DNA of 64,000 nucleotides from Diploptera punctata (GCA_030220185.1 JASPKZ010004567.1:496001-560000); one strand, 5' to 3'. Numbered from the stretch's first letter, positions 53,840 to 63,726 are shown. A program made the numbers and translations. Notes: generated from the letters alone by a model not told the origin.

Positions 53840-54435
53840 TACTTTCCCATACTGGACTATATTATTTTGAAAAGAAAAATGAATGCATGAACTTGTTCTA
53901 CGCACCAGTATGCTGTCCATTACACTATTCAAGACACAATACAAATGTCAACATTTCTTTCCTTATATACAATTCTCTAATCGTCCGAAGGCAGGTAGAC
54001 GTCACTACCAATAGCTATTAGACGGCTTCTATTCAAATAGCATTTTAAATGAGAATTTTTCACTACCTTTTTAAGCAGTCCAGGTTCAAGCATTAATTTT
54101 TATTTTCAAAATAATATTGTCCATTATTTGAAAGTATTAATATTTAAATATAACAGCATAATATTAATAATAATAATAATGCTTTATTTATTATTTTACT
54201 GCTTAAAAAGATAGTGTAAAATTATCATTTAAAATACTTTTTGCATAGAAGCTGTCTGTTGGCTATTGGTAGTGTTGTCTGTCTGCCTTCAGACGATTAG
54301 AGAATTGTATACGAGGAAAGAAATGTTAACTTTGTATCACGTCTTGAATGGTGTAATGGACTGCATACTGGTGCATAGTATTAGAGGTCTGTGGTTCAAG
54401 TCCGAGTTCAAGCATTAATTTTTCTTTTCAAAATT
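53840..54435. repeat. tRNA-like inverted dimer, TGGTGTAATGG type
   Basis: Minus-strand remnant near 53880-53950 and plus-strand head at about 54343-54412 (TGGTGTAATGGACTGCATAC, GTGGTTCAAGTCCGAG). Between them is a fold-back of about 300 bp (GACGGCTTCTATTCAAATAG near 54020; GCATAGAAGCTGTCTGTTGG near 54245), with an (ATAATA)n stretch at the centre. Confidence 0.6.
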
Positions 54436-54644
54436 TTAACTTCGTGTTTCACTAACCATATTTGTGTCTTCTATAACCTTTCTTCTCCAAGTATGTTTTG
54501 GTGTTCCAACCCTCCATTCAGCTTCTTTTTTTCTTATAGGTTTCATATGGTGGAGTGTAATCTAGTGACTGTAATATGACAATGAATATGGTGGAAAGTA
54601 AAAAAGTGACATTAGTAACATTTAGTGCTTTCTCAAAATTAATA

Positions 54645-55115
54645 GGATGTAACACTATGATGGAATTTATCACCTCATGTTTTGTTTTCTCACCTGGAAT
54701 GTGTTTTGATGAACATTTTTGACATTTTCAGCCAGAAACTGACTGGTATTTTGACTGTTGGAAATCTGCAAAGTTTTTTATTTTGTCAATAGTTGGATAA
54801 GTGTAGACAGAAAATCATAGAATTGAAGAGAAGTCAAAATTGCTGAAACAACTCACAGTATTGGAGAAAAAAATCTACATAAAAAAATAAAGACAAAATA
54901 ATGATTTTTGAAGTTCCGGGAGAAAAGGATTTAATTGTGAGATTTGTCTTTCCACCACCAGATGAAGGAAAAAATACAAGATTTCTAATGATCAGTTGGT
55001 TTTCTGGCTGATAATGGCAAAGATGTTTGCTGAAACATGTTCCAGGTGAGAAAGCAAGATATGAGTTGTAATTGTTTTATTTTAGGAAATAATATTTTGA
55101 GGTTATTTTAGAAGA
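54645..55115 (+). mobile_element. PLE palindrome with three-stem hammerhead, G8A variant
   Basis: Left arm 54645-54760, coding scrap at 54830-54985 (LLKQLTVLEKKIYI-like, FEVPGEKDLIVRFVFPPP), right arm 55000-55075. In 55004-55046: stem I CUGG pairs with CCAG plus one U-G; core CUGAUAA (one base off CUGANGA); stem II GCAAA/UUUGC; GAAA; CAUGU; triplet GUU. The left arm mirror is partly deleted. Right tail GGAAATAATATTTTGAGGTT. Confidence 0.72.
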
Positions 55116-55469
55116 TGATTAGAACACTAATCAAAACATGTTCAAAAACAAATCAACATTAATATTGAGGTAAGATATGAGTTGTCAAGATATGAGTCCT
55201 GGGTTCAAGCCCCAGTCTGACCGTATAATTTTTCTTTTATAATATGTATATTATCACTTCAAGATTTAGTGTTCTCCTCATCTGAGCAGAAAAGTTCTTC
55301 AACTTTTATAAGATTCATGATGTGTTCCGTTGAGGTATTATTCAAAATTAATATAATAATTAAGTTGAGATGGACCTTTCAGGTGAATATTCCATAATTT
55401 TTATATTAATTTAGAAAAGTTCTTGTGAACACAAATGCTCCTTAGGTATTTTTTAATTAAAATTTGTAT

Positions 55470-55700
55470 TATATTATTTTTGGTCTGGACATCTTACCTC
55501 AATATTAATGTTGATTTGTTCTTGGACATGTTTCAAAACAATTCTCTGTTTTATCTTCAGCTTTCCCAGACTCAGATAAAACAGAGAATTGTTTTGAAAC
55601 ATGTCCAAGAACAAATCAACATTAATATTGAGGTAAGATGTCCAGACCAAAAATAATATAATTAAAATAACCTCAAAATATAACTTCCTAAAATTAAATA
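55470..55700. mobile_element. PLE palindrome with 11-bp TSD and hammerhead
   Basis: AAAATTTGTAT at 55459-55469 and 55701-55711. Arms from TATTATTTTTGGTCTGGACA to its reverse complement, centre at CTTTCCCAGACTCAG. Minus-strand motif 55560-55525: CUGAAGA, stem II AAAACA/UGUUUU, GAAA, CAUG, GUC. The plus arm has CTCAGAT in place of the first box. Right tail AACCTCAAAATATAACTTCC. Confidence 0.85.
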
Positions 55701-55789
55701 AAAATTTGTATGTTGTGTTTAATAATAGTTTTCTGCTATTTTTTTGTATTTATTGTTCATTATGTATTATGAATATATAAATTGAATCA

Positions 55790-55940
55790 GTATAATGTTT
55801 TTTCATCTCACTGACCGATGATGAAAGCAGTATTGTGAAAACATGGAACTTTATGAAGTGAGATGAAAAAAAACATAATATCGGGTCAATTTATAAATTG
55901 TAAATTACCTTGTAGTGTTACTTCCCACGTAATTTTGATA
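55790..55940. mobile_element. Small PLE palindrome relic
   Basis: Arms TGTTTTTTCATCTCACTG and ATGAAGTGAGATGAAAAAA. The centre reads GATGATGAAAGCAGTATTGT-GAAAACATGGAAC, a decayed hammerhead layout. The tail TACCTTGTAGTGTTACTTCCC follows on the right. Confidence 0.5.
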
Positions 55941-56032
55941 AAAAATGTATTATGAAGTTTATTTATATTGATGTTTTTATTATTAATTTAACACTTCTCA
56001 CTGAAGTATAAGAGCACATAATTTTTCTCTTC

Positions 56033-56200
56033 TTCTTCTTCTTCCTTCCAAGTATTAGGCCAAGGCCTGTTACGATCCTATAGAAAATTTTCCCTCCAGC
56101 GTTTCATAGGACGGCCCAGAGATTTTCGTCCTCTTGGTATATAATTATAAACAGCTTTGGGGATCTGATTTGAACTCATTCTTTCAAGATGATGTTTTCA
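56033..56200 (-). repeat. RTE-2 3' end fragment
   Basis: CTTCTTCTTCTTCCTTCCAAG-TATTAGGCCAAGGCC and onward is the reverse complement of the RTE-2 3' terminus (compare 29105 and 58033), extending about 100 bp further into the ORF end (GGACGGCCCAGAGATTTTCG). Confidence 0.75.
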
Positions 56201-56205
56201 ATTTA

Positions 56206-57260
56206 GTTGGTACTCAACTAAATTATTGTAATCAAATGGTAAAGAGAAAAAATTATGCCTGAACCGGGAATCGAACCCCGAACCTTCAGCTTTCTGTACT
56301 GATGCTCTTAACCATTGAGCTAATTCGGGCTTCCTTCCCATCCAAGCATAAAGCCTTCCTTTACCTAACTGTCTTGATCCCACATTCAAATGCAATGAAT
56401 CATTATTCACAAATACACAATGATTGGCTTCTACATCAAGAAGACATGAAGGGACTCCATATAGCTAAAGCATTATTTATTAAATTAATATTAAGAAGCT
56501 AAAGCTGTTACAATGATTGAAATAAGTATATTAAAGTACACAACTAAATTATTGTAATCAAATGAAAGAGAAAAAATTATGCCTGAACCGGGAATCGAAC
56601 CCCGAACCTTCAGCTTTCCGTGCTGATGCTCTTAACCATTGAGCTAATTCAGGATTCTCTTTACCATTTGATTACAATAATTTAGTTGTGTACTTTAATA
56701 TACTTATTTCAATTATTGTAACAGCTTTAGCTTCTTAATATTATTTTAATAAATAATGCTTTAGCTATGTGGAGTCCCTTTATGTCTTCTTAATGTAGAA
56801 GCCATTCATTGTGTATTTGTGAATGATGACTCATTGCATTTGAATGTGGGATCAAGACAGTAAGGTAAAGGAAGGATTTATGCTTGGATGGGAAGGAAGC
56901 CTGAATTAATATATCAAATTTGGGAATTTTTAACATTATGAGGTTCAATTCGTAAGAGTTAAATGAATTGTGATTTCTTCTTACCTCATACTTCTATGTT
57001 TTTTTTAAACACAGCACTGCAGTATCAGCGACCCATTGTCACCATCGTCAGCTGTTTCATGACTCAGTGAAGTATGAGGTAAGAAGAAATCACGATTCAT
57101 TTAATTCTTAAGCCTGAATTAGCTCAATGGTTAAGGGCATCAGCACAGAAAGCTGAAGGTTTGGGGTTCGATTCCCGGTTCAGGCATAAATTTTTCTCTT
57201 TACCATTTGATTACAATAATTTAGTTGCGTACTTTAATATACTTATTTCTTAATATTAAT
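56206..57260. repeat. Second tRNA-like family, inverted copies
   Basis: Minus-strand heads at about 56260-56330 and 56582-56653 (CGGGAATCGAACCCCGAACC; TTAACCATTGAGCTAATTC) and a plus-strand head split by a PLE insertion (56900-56908, then 57122-57186: GCTCAATGGTTAAGGGCATC, GGGGTTCGATTCCCGG). The bodies are inverted around AATTATTGTAATCAAATG. Acceptor ends GCCTGAATT / GGTTCAGGC pair. Probably a SINE-like family. Confidence 0.72.
56909..57109. mobile_element. PLE palindrome with 12-bp TSD inside a tRNA-like head
   Basis: AAGCCTGAATTA at 56897-56908 and 57110-57121 is the duplicated target, which is the 5' end of the tRNA-like head. Left tail GGGAATTTTTAACATTATGA-GG; borders TTCTTACCTCATACTTC and GAAGTATGAGGTAAGAA. 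ACTGCAGT type, with CTGACGA on the minus strand and no GAAA box. Confidence 0.85.
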
Positions 57261-57299
57261 TTAGTTGGTACTTATATTAGTTGGTACTGTTTAATATAT

Positions 57300-57690
57300 G
57301 TTAATATATGTTAATTAAATAAAAATAAAACATAGTTTTATTTGATTTTCATATTTATTATATAATTCAGTGACAGCTGTTTCAGTACACTGTACCTTCT
57401 TCAGACATGTTAACAAATTATGAATTGTGTTCCAACTGATCTAAGCAACAATACAACAATATTTATTTAAATTTTTTAATTTAACAAAGGGGATTCATTC
57501 AAATCAAGTTGAGAATCCCCTTTGTTAAATTAAAAAATTTAAATAAATATTGCTGTATTGTTGCTTAGATCAGTTGGAACACAATTCATAATGTCTGAAG
57601 AAGGTACAGTGTACCGAAACAGCTGTCACTGAGTTATATAATAAATATGAAAATCAAATAAAACTATGTTTTATTTTTATTTAATTAACA
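57300..57690. mobile_element. 380-bp palindrome with intact hammerhead motifs in both arms
   Basis: Arms from GTTAATTAAATAAAAATAAAA (57310) to its reverse complement (to about 57672) meet near 57497. Plus motif 57595-57627: CUGAAGA, A, stem II GGUAC/GUACC with AGU loop, GAAA, stem III ACA-GC-UGU, triplet GUC. Minus motif 57404-57372 is the same with one G-U pair closing stem II. It lacks the ACCTCATA border, so it is a different family from the others. Confidence 0.82.
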
Positions 57691-58032
57691 AATATGGATT
57701 TTCATCAAGTAAACACCAACTCAATTGATTGTTTAATATATTCCAAAATTGGCATAGTCTTCAATTCTTTTAAGATATTGGTGTTCCTTTTTCGATCCCA
57801 TCTGGTGTAACCCACTGTTCTGCGCATGAATCTCATTTCACAAGCCATTATTCTGCTTTCATGTTGTCTTTTTAGTGTCCATGCTTCACTACCATAGGTC
57901 AACACGGGTCTAGCCAAAGTGTTATATAAACGTAATCTGGTGTTTTTTTGTACAAGGAATGATCATTTAAATAATATAGATTGAATCACTATCCATTTTG
58001 GGAGAAAATCCATAATTTGATTAATAATTCCC

Positions 58033-58105
58033 TTCTTCTTCTTCTTCCTTCCAAGTATTAGGCCAAGGCCAGTTACGATGCTATAGAAAATTTTCCCTCC
58101 AGCAT
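58033..58105 (-). mobile_element. 73-bp RTE-2 3' end insertion, 13-bp TSD
   Basis: ATTAATAATTCCC at 58020-58032 and 58106-58118. The insert is TTCTTCTTCTTCTTCCTTCC onward to CTCCAGC, the reverse complement of the last 73 bp of RTE-2. It lies inside the older RTE-2 copy and shows how little of the 3' end is needed for insertion. Confidence 0.85.
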
Positions 58106-58117
58106 ATTAATAATTCC

Positions 58118-59126
58118 CAAACTTTTATTATTACTATTAATTTTTTCAGGGATATCCTTTTCATCCCAGATAGAGATATAATATCCAAGATATTTAAATT
58201 GATTAGATCTTTCTAAAATTTTATTCTGGAGACAGATTTTACTTTGTATGGGGTCCTTCCCATGAAATGCCATAATTTTAGTTTTGTTAATTGATATTTC
58301 CATATTAAATTTGGCAGTTATTTTTTCTAAATTATAAATTGATCATTGCAAATCATTTTCGGAAAGTGCCAGAAGAACTAAATCGTCTGCAAAAAGAATA
58401 GCATCGAGTTTGAGGTTCCTGTTGATGGGTATATATCCTCGTTGTGTTTTCCTCCATTTGTTTATTAATCTATTCTATAATGAAAAGTGCTGGTGAAAGT
58501 CCACATCCCTGTCTTACTCCAGTGTTGATCTTTTTCCAAGAAGATAGTTTGCCATCTTGTTTAACAGAGATTTCATTATCTTTATAGATGTTGAAGATAT
58601 TAGTAATATATTGTTGTGGAACATTATCTTCAGCTAAAATTTGTAATAATATATTTCTGTCTACTTTGTCAAAAGCTTTTATGAGGTCAACAAAGGCGAA
58701 ATATGAGTTTCTATATTGAATTCCTAGTGCTTTTCTAATAGTAGTTTTAGAGTGAAGAATCCATCTGTACAAGATCTACCCTATCTGAATCCATTCTGCT
58801 CTTCTCCAATTATATTTTCATAAATTTTTTTTCAATTTATTCTTAACATAAATTTTATATCCAGAGTTCAACAAGCTAATTTCACGATAGTTATCTTTGA
58901 TTTGGCGACTTTCTTTTTTGAAGATTGGTATTACAATGGATTTGTTCCAGCTTTGTGGTGGTTCTTGTCTTTCCCATATCATATTAAGGAGAATAAGAAA
59001 TCTGCCTAAAAATTTCTTAGTTGAAAATTTAAATAATTCTTGATTAATGTGGTCTTCTCCAGGAGCTTTGTTACTTTTTAATGATTTAACAACATCAGTT
59101 AATTCATCTATAGAAATTTGTTCCAA
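58118..59126 (-). pseudogene. RTE-2 reverse transcriptase, frameshifted
   Basis: 59126-58818: TDVVKSLKSNKAPGEDHINQ, WNKSIVIPIFKKESRQIKDN, YREISLLNSGYKIYVKN. 58772-58470: FVDLIKAFDKVDRNILLQIL, VRQGCGLSPALFI. Between 58470 and 58303 the catalytic block reads as complement of LADDLVLL in another frame. 58303-58073: MEISINKTKIMAFHGKDPIQ, SNQFKYLGYYISIWDEKDIP. At least two frameshifts, so inactive. Confidence 0.82.
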
Positions 59127-59676
59127 AGCAGTGTTATTAGAGATCGGTATTTGTAATAAATCAATTTTTTGTGTCCATAAATGATGAAAGTAGTTAAGCC
59201 AAGATTCTTTAGATATCCAATTTAAATGTGCATTTTCTTTTGAATCGTTATTTAATTTTTTTAAAACTTTATATATTTTTGGTTAAGGCCATTTTCCAAA
59301 AATTGATACAAATTGTTCCCAGCTTTGTCTATGTTTTTTGCAAACTTCATTTTTAGCTATGGCTCTCTTCCTATGATACTCTATTTTATCTTCAACTTTT
59401 TTTGTAGACAACAATTTTTTGTATGCTTCACGTTTATCATCAATTACTTTTTTTATGTTTTCATCCCATATCCATTTCGATTTCATTCAGTTTTGATACC
59501 CAGGCTTTCATTTGCTGCTTGTGTCAAAATACTTTATAAAACAAGCCATTCTTCTTCAATATTTTCTCAAACCAGTGTTTCTTGGACTAGACGATCTAAT
59601 CTGCATTTATATAGCCAGGTAATAGTCGGGTCTTGGAAAAGACTTACTTTATAAGTATGCTCCACATTTTCAAATT

Positions 59677-60450
59677 TTATATTATTAATTTTATTTTTAT
59701 TTTCCATCTCAGTGGCATACAAATTGGACAAACAAGTAAGTAATGGTCTGATTCGATTTCAGGTCCTCTGTAAACTCTTGTATCAAGAACTATAGATGCT
59801 AATTTTTTATTACATATAGCATAGTTGATAATTGATTTATGACCCCTGGCTTCCCATGTATATTTGTGACTAACCTTGTGGTTAAATACTGAGTTCATTA
59901 TTGTGAATTGATTAAACATGACAAAGTCAATTAACCGTAAGCCATTTCTATTACAGGTTTGCTCTCCATATGGTCCTATACATGTATCAAATTTAGTATT
60001 ATCAATTCTGGCATCTAAATCACCCAAAATTATAATCATATCATTATTGTTAATTGTGCAGACAACTTTCTGGAAGTCATGATAAAATTTTTCACTTTCT
60101 TCTTCATCTCCTTCTACAGGTGCATATATACCTATCACTATTAAGTATCCTAGAGATAATTTTATTCGGATTTGAATTATTCTTTCATTCCCGAAAGTAT
60201 GGCTATGTATTGAATTTCTAAATCGTTTATGAATGGCTACTCCTGCTTGTGCACGAATATGTTTTTTTACACCACTATAAAACTGAATGTAATTTTCAGT
60301 TTCTTTGGTGCCTTGTAATTTCTTTTTTGTTTCTGATATTACAGCTAATGAAATCACCTTTTTGCACAATATATCATCTAATTGATCATATTTATAGTTA
60401 ATGACTTGTACATTCCATGTGCTAAAAAGCAAACTATTTTTTTTTTCCAA
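59677..60450 (-). CDS. RTE-2 apurinic-type endonuclease domain
   Basis: 257 codons in one frame: LLFSTWNVQVINYKYDQLDD, ISLAVISETKKKLQGTKETE (catalytic Glu in SETK), GVAIHKRF, LIVIGIYAPVEGDEEESEKF (YAP), IIILGDLDARID (GDLDA; most members have GDxNA), YTWEARGHKSIINYAICNKK, and ESDHYLLVCPI (SDH). This is an exonuclease-endonuclease-phosphatase fold typical of RTE elements. The frame is clean, but the downstream RT frame is broken. Confidence 0.85.
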   Translation of the reverse strand: MEKKNSLLFSTWNVQVINYKYDQLDDILCKKVISLAVISETKKKLQGTKETENYIQFYSGVKKHIRAQAGVAIHKRFRNSIHSHTFGNERIIQIRIKLSLGYLIVIGIYAPVEGDEEESEKFYHDFQKVVCTINNNDMIIILGDLDARIDNTKFDTCIGPYGEQTCNRNGLRLIDFVMFNQFTIMNSVFNHKVSHKYTWEARGHKSIINYAICNKKLASIVLDTRVYRGPEIESDHYLLVCPICMPLRWKIKIKLII

Positions 60451-60474
60451 GAATTGTCCTTTTTCATGCTTTGG

Positions 60475-60830
60475 TCATCATAATTTTAATCCTTCCGGGA
60501 AATTCTCGCATAAGACTTGATAGCATAATAATAGTCCTTTCGATTGGTTGCTGGCCAAAGGAAGGCAAGACCAGTGATGGGGCTGCCATCTTATAGCCTC
60601 TGATCAGGCTTTTCTGGAGAAAAAAAGAAAATAAAGGAAAGAAGAGATGGAAGAAAGGAAAGATTCCCTAGCCCTTGGATGCTCTAATAGTGTCAGGGTT
60701 GAAAAAAACAAGAGTTAACCAAGAGAGGTTATATAGAGTGCAAAACACAAATAAGTGGAAGAAATGTTTTGCTCAGCTTGGGCACCTTGTGGTCGCCATC
60801 CACATATCCCCTAGATATAATCAAATATAA
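60475..60830 (-). repeat. RTE-2 5' region
   Basis: Homologous to 29162-29520 throughout (AAATTCTCGCATAAGACTTG, GATTGGTTGCTGGCCAAAGG, GGGCACCTTGTGGTCGCCAT, CCACATATCCCCTAGAT). It lies just upstream of the endonuclease frame, so I read it as 5' UTR or an upstream leader. Confidence 0.65.
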
Positions 60831-60834
60831 TTTA

Positions 60835-61235
60835 TTTATATTGTTGTGTAATCATTCTAGTATGTAGTGACTTTTGTTTTTCTGCTCAGCGCAATATGAT
60901 TGTGGTGGCATTGCTTCTTTGTTCATTGAGAATTGTTAATCTTGTGTCAGTTGCATTTTTGTGTCAAACAGTGTTTTGTGAACATGTTGGTTTGTGTTCT
61001 TGTGGTCTTATTTGCCATGAAGTCACAGCTTTGAATCATTTGAATCAAAATTTGTTTGGGAATTCTTGTGAATTCTGAGATTAGGGTAATGTGGACCCAT
61101 TCTCTTATTTAAGTTGTTTGTCAATGTGTTATTTCACAAGAAATGCATCAATTTGTGATGGATTCTAAGATCTAGAAAATTGAGGTAAGATGATTACAGA
61201 CTCAAAAAAAACTTGATGAAATAACAGTTTTGATT
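60835..61235. other. Intron, little recognised
   Basis: No family-level coding. A GAGGTAAGATG near 61180 is probably a PLE border relic. Confidence 0.35.
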
Positions 61236-61239
61236 AAAT

Positions 61240-61425
61240 TTGAATTTGAAGAGAAAATTTTTTTTTTTTTTTTTTTTCGCCTAGACCGGGACTCGAACCC
61301 GGGACCCTTGGCTTTCCGGGCCAAGTGCTCTACCAACTGAGCTATCGAGGCGAGTTACGATCTAGATGCAAATTTTTCTCTTATATACGTTGTAATTCCC
61401 TATCGCCAAATGCTTTGATGTTACA
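61240..61425 (-). repeat. tRNA-like repeat unit after a T21-24 tract
   Basis: Head on the minus strand at 61279-61351, one of the best preserved (CTCGAACCCGGGACCC; CTTGGCTTTCCGGGCCAAG; CCAACTGAGCTATC). It is preceded by AGAGAAAA and a long T run, which on the minus strand would be an A run after the head. Confidence 0.75.
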
Positions 61426-61429
61426 TTTT

Positions 61430-62330
61430 GAAATTAACATTTTCCAGAATTGGGCATAGTTTTATTTTAGAAATAAATATTAACGCTTGGACCGGTTTCA
61501 AACCCCAGAGAGATCCGGGGATTGAATCCCAGTCCTAGCATTAATTTTTCTTTCTAAAAAATACAATGAAATACTAGTGTTGCTATTAATCCATTATATG
61601 TTATAATATTTTAGTATTTAGCAACTTATACAGTTGATTGCAAAAATTATATTTGAACCATGACAACAATTCCACAATTTTTATTGTTTCCATAATAACT
61701 GCAAAAAGACTGAAAATGAACAGGAATTATTATAAAACCATGGTCATAATTCAAACTTTGTTTTTGTAAGTAATAACCTTGGGTTTTAAGATTACAGTTG
61801 TTATGGAAACAGTATAAAATTTTAAAACCATGGTAATGACTCAGATTTTGTTTATGTAAAATTAACTGATCAAGATGTTCTAGGTTTGCTGAAGTAACAG
61901 ATATGATTGAACTGTATAGGAATTAACACTATGAGGTATATATTAAATTTAAGAAAAATAGCTATGATATAAAAACAAAGTGCTTTTTTGAAAATTCATG
62001 TAATTTGCCTATAAAAGCAGTTTTTTTAAATGATGGTAATTGAAATTATAAATTTGAATTAAAATTTTGATGTTATAATTTAAATTAACATATTCCAGAA
62101 TTTGACATAGTTTTATTTTAGAAAGAAAAATTAACGCTCGGACCAGGATTCGAACTCCAGATCTCTGACTCTGCACGTCAATATGATACCGATTACACCA
62201 TCCGAACTCCAATACAAACGTCAACAATTCTTTCTACATATACAGTTCTTTTTCAAATAAAAGTCGTCAGATGGCATTGTTGGTATCGACGGCTTCCGGC
62301 CTTTTGTTGAAAGAGAATTGTATACAGCAA
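61430..62330. repeat. tRNA-like (TGGTGTAATGG-type) units and tandem repeat
   Basis: 61430-61560: minus/plus half heads joined as a fold-back (GGTTTCAAACCCC, GGGGATTGAATCCC). 61660-61880: two units of the TTTCCATAATAACTGCAAAA repeat shared with 51025. 62060-62330: minus-strand head (ATTCGAACTCCAG, CGATTACACCATCC) and body, interrupted by the Tigger-like MITE. Confidence 0.55.
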
Positions 62331-62334
62331 ACTC

Positions 62335-63115
62335 CTGATTATCCGTGCACGTATTATCCGGTTTGCGGATTATCTGGGCATGACTCTTTTTACTGTTTTT
62401 TTAAAAATACTGTATTTTGTATTGTTATGAAAAAATTCTTTATTTTTAACATGCTACTGTGTACTGTGCTTAGAAACTAGCACAATAGAGTAACCCTCAC
62501 TCACAACCCCCTTCCATAACGTGTTTAACGGTACCAACCAACATTCTGAGAATACAATACAATTTTTGAAATTTCCGTTGCGTGAGTTACTGAAAGTTTG
62601 TTGTTACAGATTGAAACCATGTATTTGCTGTGGCAGTGGGTTTATCGCTGGTTAGTAGTGCGGTCATCAGTGGTTACTAGTCCATGGATATGCGTGGCAG
62701 TGGGTTTATCGCTCAATTGTAGTGTGATCATCGGTGGTTACTAGTGTGAGAATCGCTGATTATTTGTCATCATTGGTTATAAGTGTGGATATCAGTGGTT
62801 ACTAGTGTAGTTGTCGCTGGTTATGGAGGCCATTTAGATTAACTGTCATAACCAGAGTGGTCGACAGGAAATAGTCCCATTTTTTTTTTTTTCATATTTA
62901 CAAGTAAAATAAAGTAATGATAATTACGACTTGCACCTAAATATATTTAATATAACATTTTATGAATATTTGTTGCATTTAAGTAGTGTTAAAGTGGGTA
63001 AATACATTTCTGATCAACTTCCACAGCGCCAAATAACTTAATTGGATTATCTGTGTTTTTCGATTTTCTGTACATATTTCGGTCCCAATTAACATGGATA
63101 ATCGGGAGTTTGCTG
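62335..63115. mobile_element. Tigger/pogo-like MITE with TA duplication
   Basis: TA at 62333-62334 and 63116-63117. Termini CAGCAAACTCCTGATTATCC and, as reverse complement, CAGCAAACTCCCGATTATCC, with a second GGATTATC pair inside each end. The flanks rejoin the tRNA-like body (AGAATTGTA, GTGGAAAGAATTG). The interior has no transposase. It includes a minisatellite (62625-62830). Confidence 0.85.
62625..62830. repeat. Degenerate minisatellite inside the MITE
   Basis: Six or more units of roughly 30-40 bp built on ATC(A/G)(G/C)TGGTTACTAGTGTG; GTGGCAGTGGGTTTATCGCT appears twice as a longer period. Confidence 0.7.
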
Positions 63116-63129
63116 TATGTGGAAAGAAT

Positions 63130-63420
63130 TGTTGACATTCGTATCGAAGTTCGGATTGCGTAATCAGTATCATACTGATGCGCAATCAGAGATCCGGGGT
63201 TCGAATCCTGGCCCGAGCATTAATTTTTCTTTCTAAAATAAAACTGTACTGAATTAAAATATTTATACATAGCAAGGAGATGTACTATCTTCTCTTCTAT
63301 TCAGTTTTGTACTACAACATGCCATCAAAACTTTAGAGGATGAAGAAGGATTACAACTCAATGGTATTAATAAGCTATTAAAAAAACATATCTAGTGAGA
63401 AACAAAATCTGAGGTAAGGT
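63130..63420 (+). repeat. tRNA-like head, then RTE-1 RT scrap
   Basis: Plus-strand head at about 63150-63220 (GCGTAATCAGTATCATAC, GGGTTCGAATCCTGGCCCGA). 63275-63385 is an RTE-1 RT fragment: QGDVLSSLLFSFVLQHAIKT, LEDEEGLQLNGINKLL. It ends 70 bp before exon I. Confidence 0.7.
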
Positions 63421-63455
63421 GTATATTTCTAATTATTTTATGTTTTCTGTTTCAG

Positions 63456-63647
63456 ATATTGACACTTTGCCATGAAATTATAAGTTTTGATCCAGATGAA
63501 CCAGTTTGGATATCCTGTTCACCTGACGTGTGGACCTCAAGCAATGCAAACGTTCTACTCGAGTGTCTTAAGGATACATATGAAAACAACAAACTCCTAG
63601 CATTGAATCTTCTCATTACATTCCCAGCAGAAGCTCTAGGATTGATG
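63456..63647 (+). CDS. THADA: THADA homologue, internal exon I
   Basis: Acceptor GTTTCAG ending at 63455, donor GTCAGT at 63648. The 64 codons read ILTLCHEIISFDPDEPVW, then SSNANVLLECLKDTYENN and KLLALNLLITFPAEALGLM. The block L-L-x-C-L-x-D-(T/S)-(Y/F)-E-(E/D)-N-K-x-L-A-x-x-L-L is characteristic of THADA after the YPGA signature. Phase 0 at both ends, followed by a short 79-bp intron. Confidence 0.9.
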
Positions 63648-63726
63648 GTCAGTTAATTTAAAAAAAATTATTTTGTGTAGGGAATTTGATTGAATAAGTA
63701 AATTCATAATCTTAATTGATTTATAG

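Larger units (their letters stand above)
57705..60470 (-). mobile_element. RTE-2 non-LTR element, nearly complete coding order, broken
   Basis: Minus-strand order: APE-type endonuclease (60450-59680), linker (59486-59283), RT (59126-58073 in pieces), C-terminus (57917-57705). The upstream segment 60480-60830 is a 5' untranslated region shared with 29162-29520. A 73-bp RTE-2 3' end is inserted at 58033-58105. Frameshifts separate the pieces. Confidence 0.85.

Noticed and set aside
13451..61351. The 73-nt tRNA-like heads as functional tRNA genes
   Set aside because: They occur in many diverged copies, always attached to the same repeat body, several have mismatched acceptors or shortened T-arms, and the loops lack consistent anticodons. 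A repeat family explains them better.
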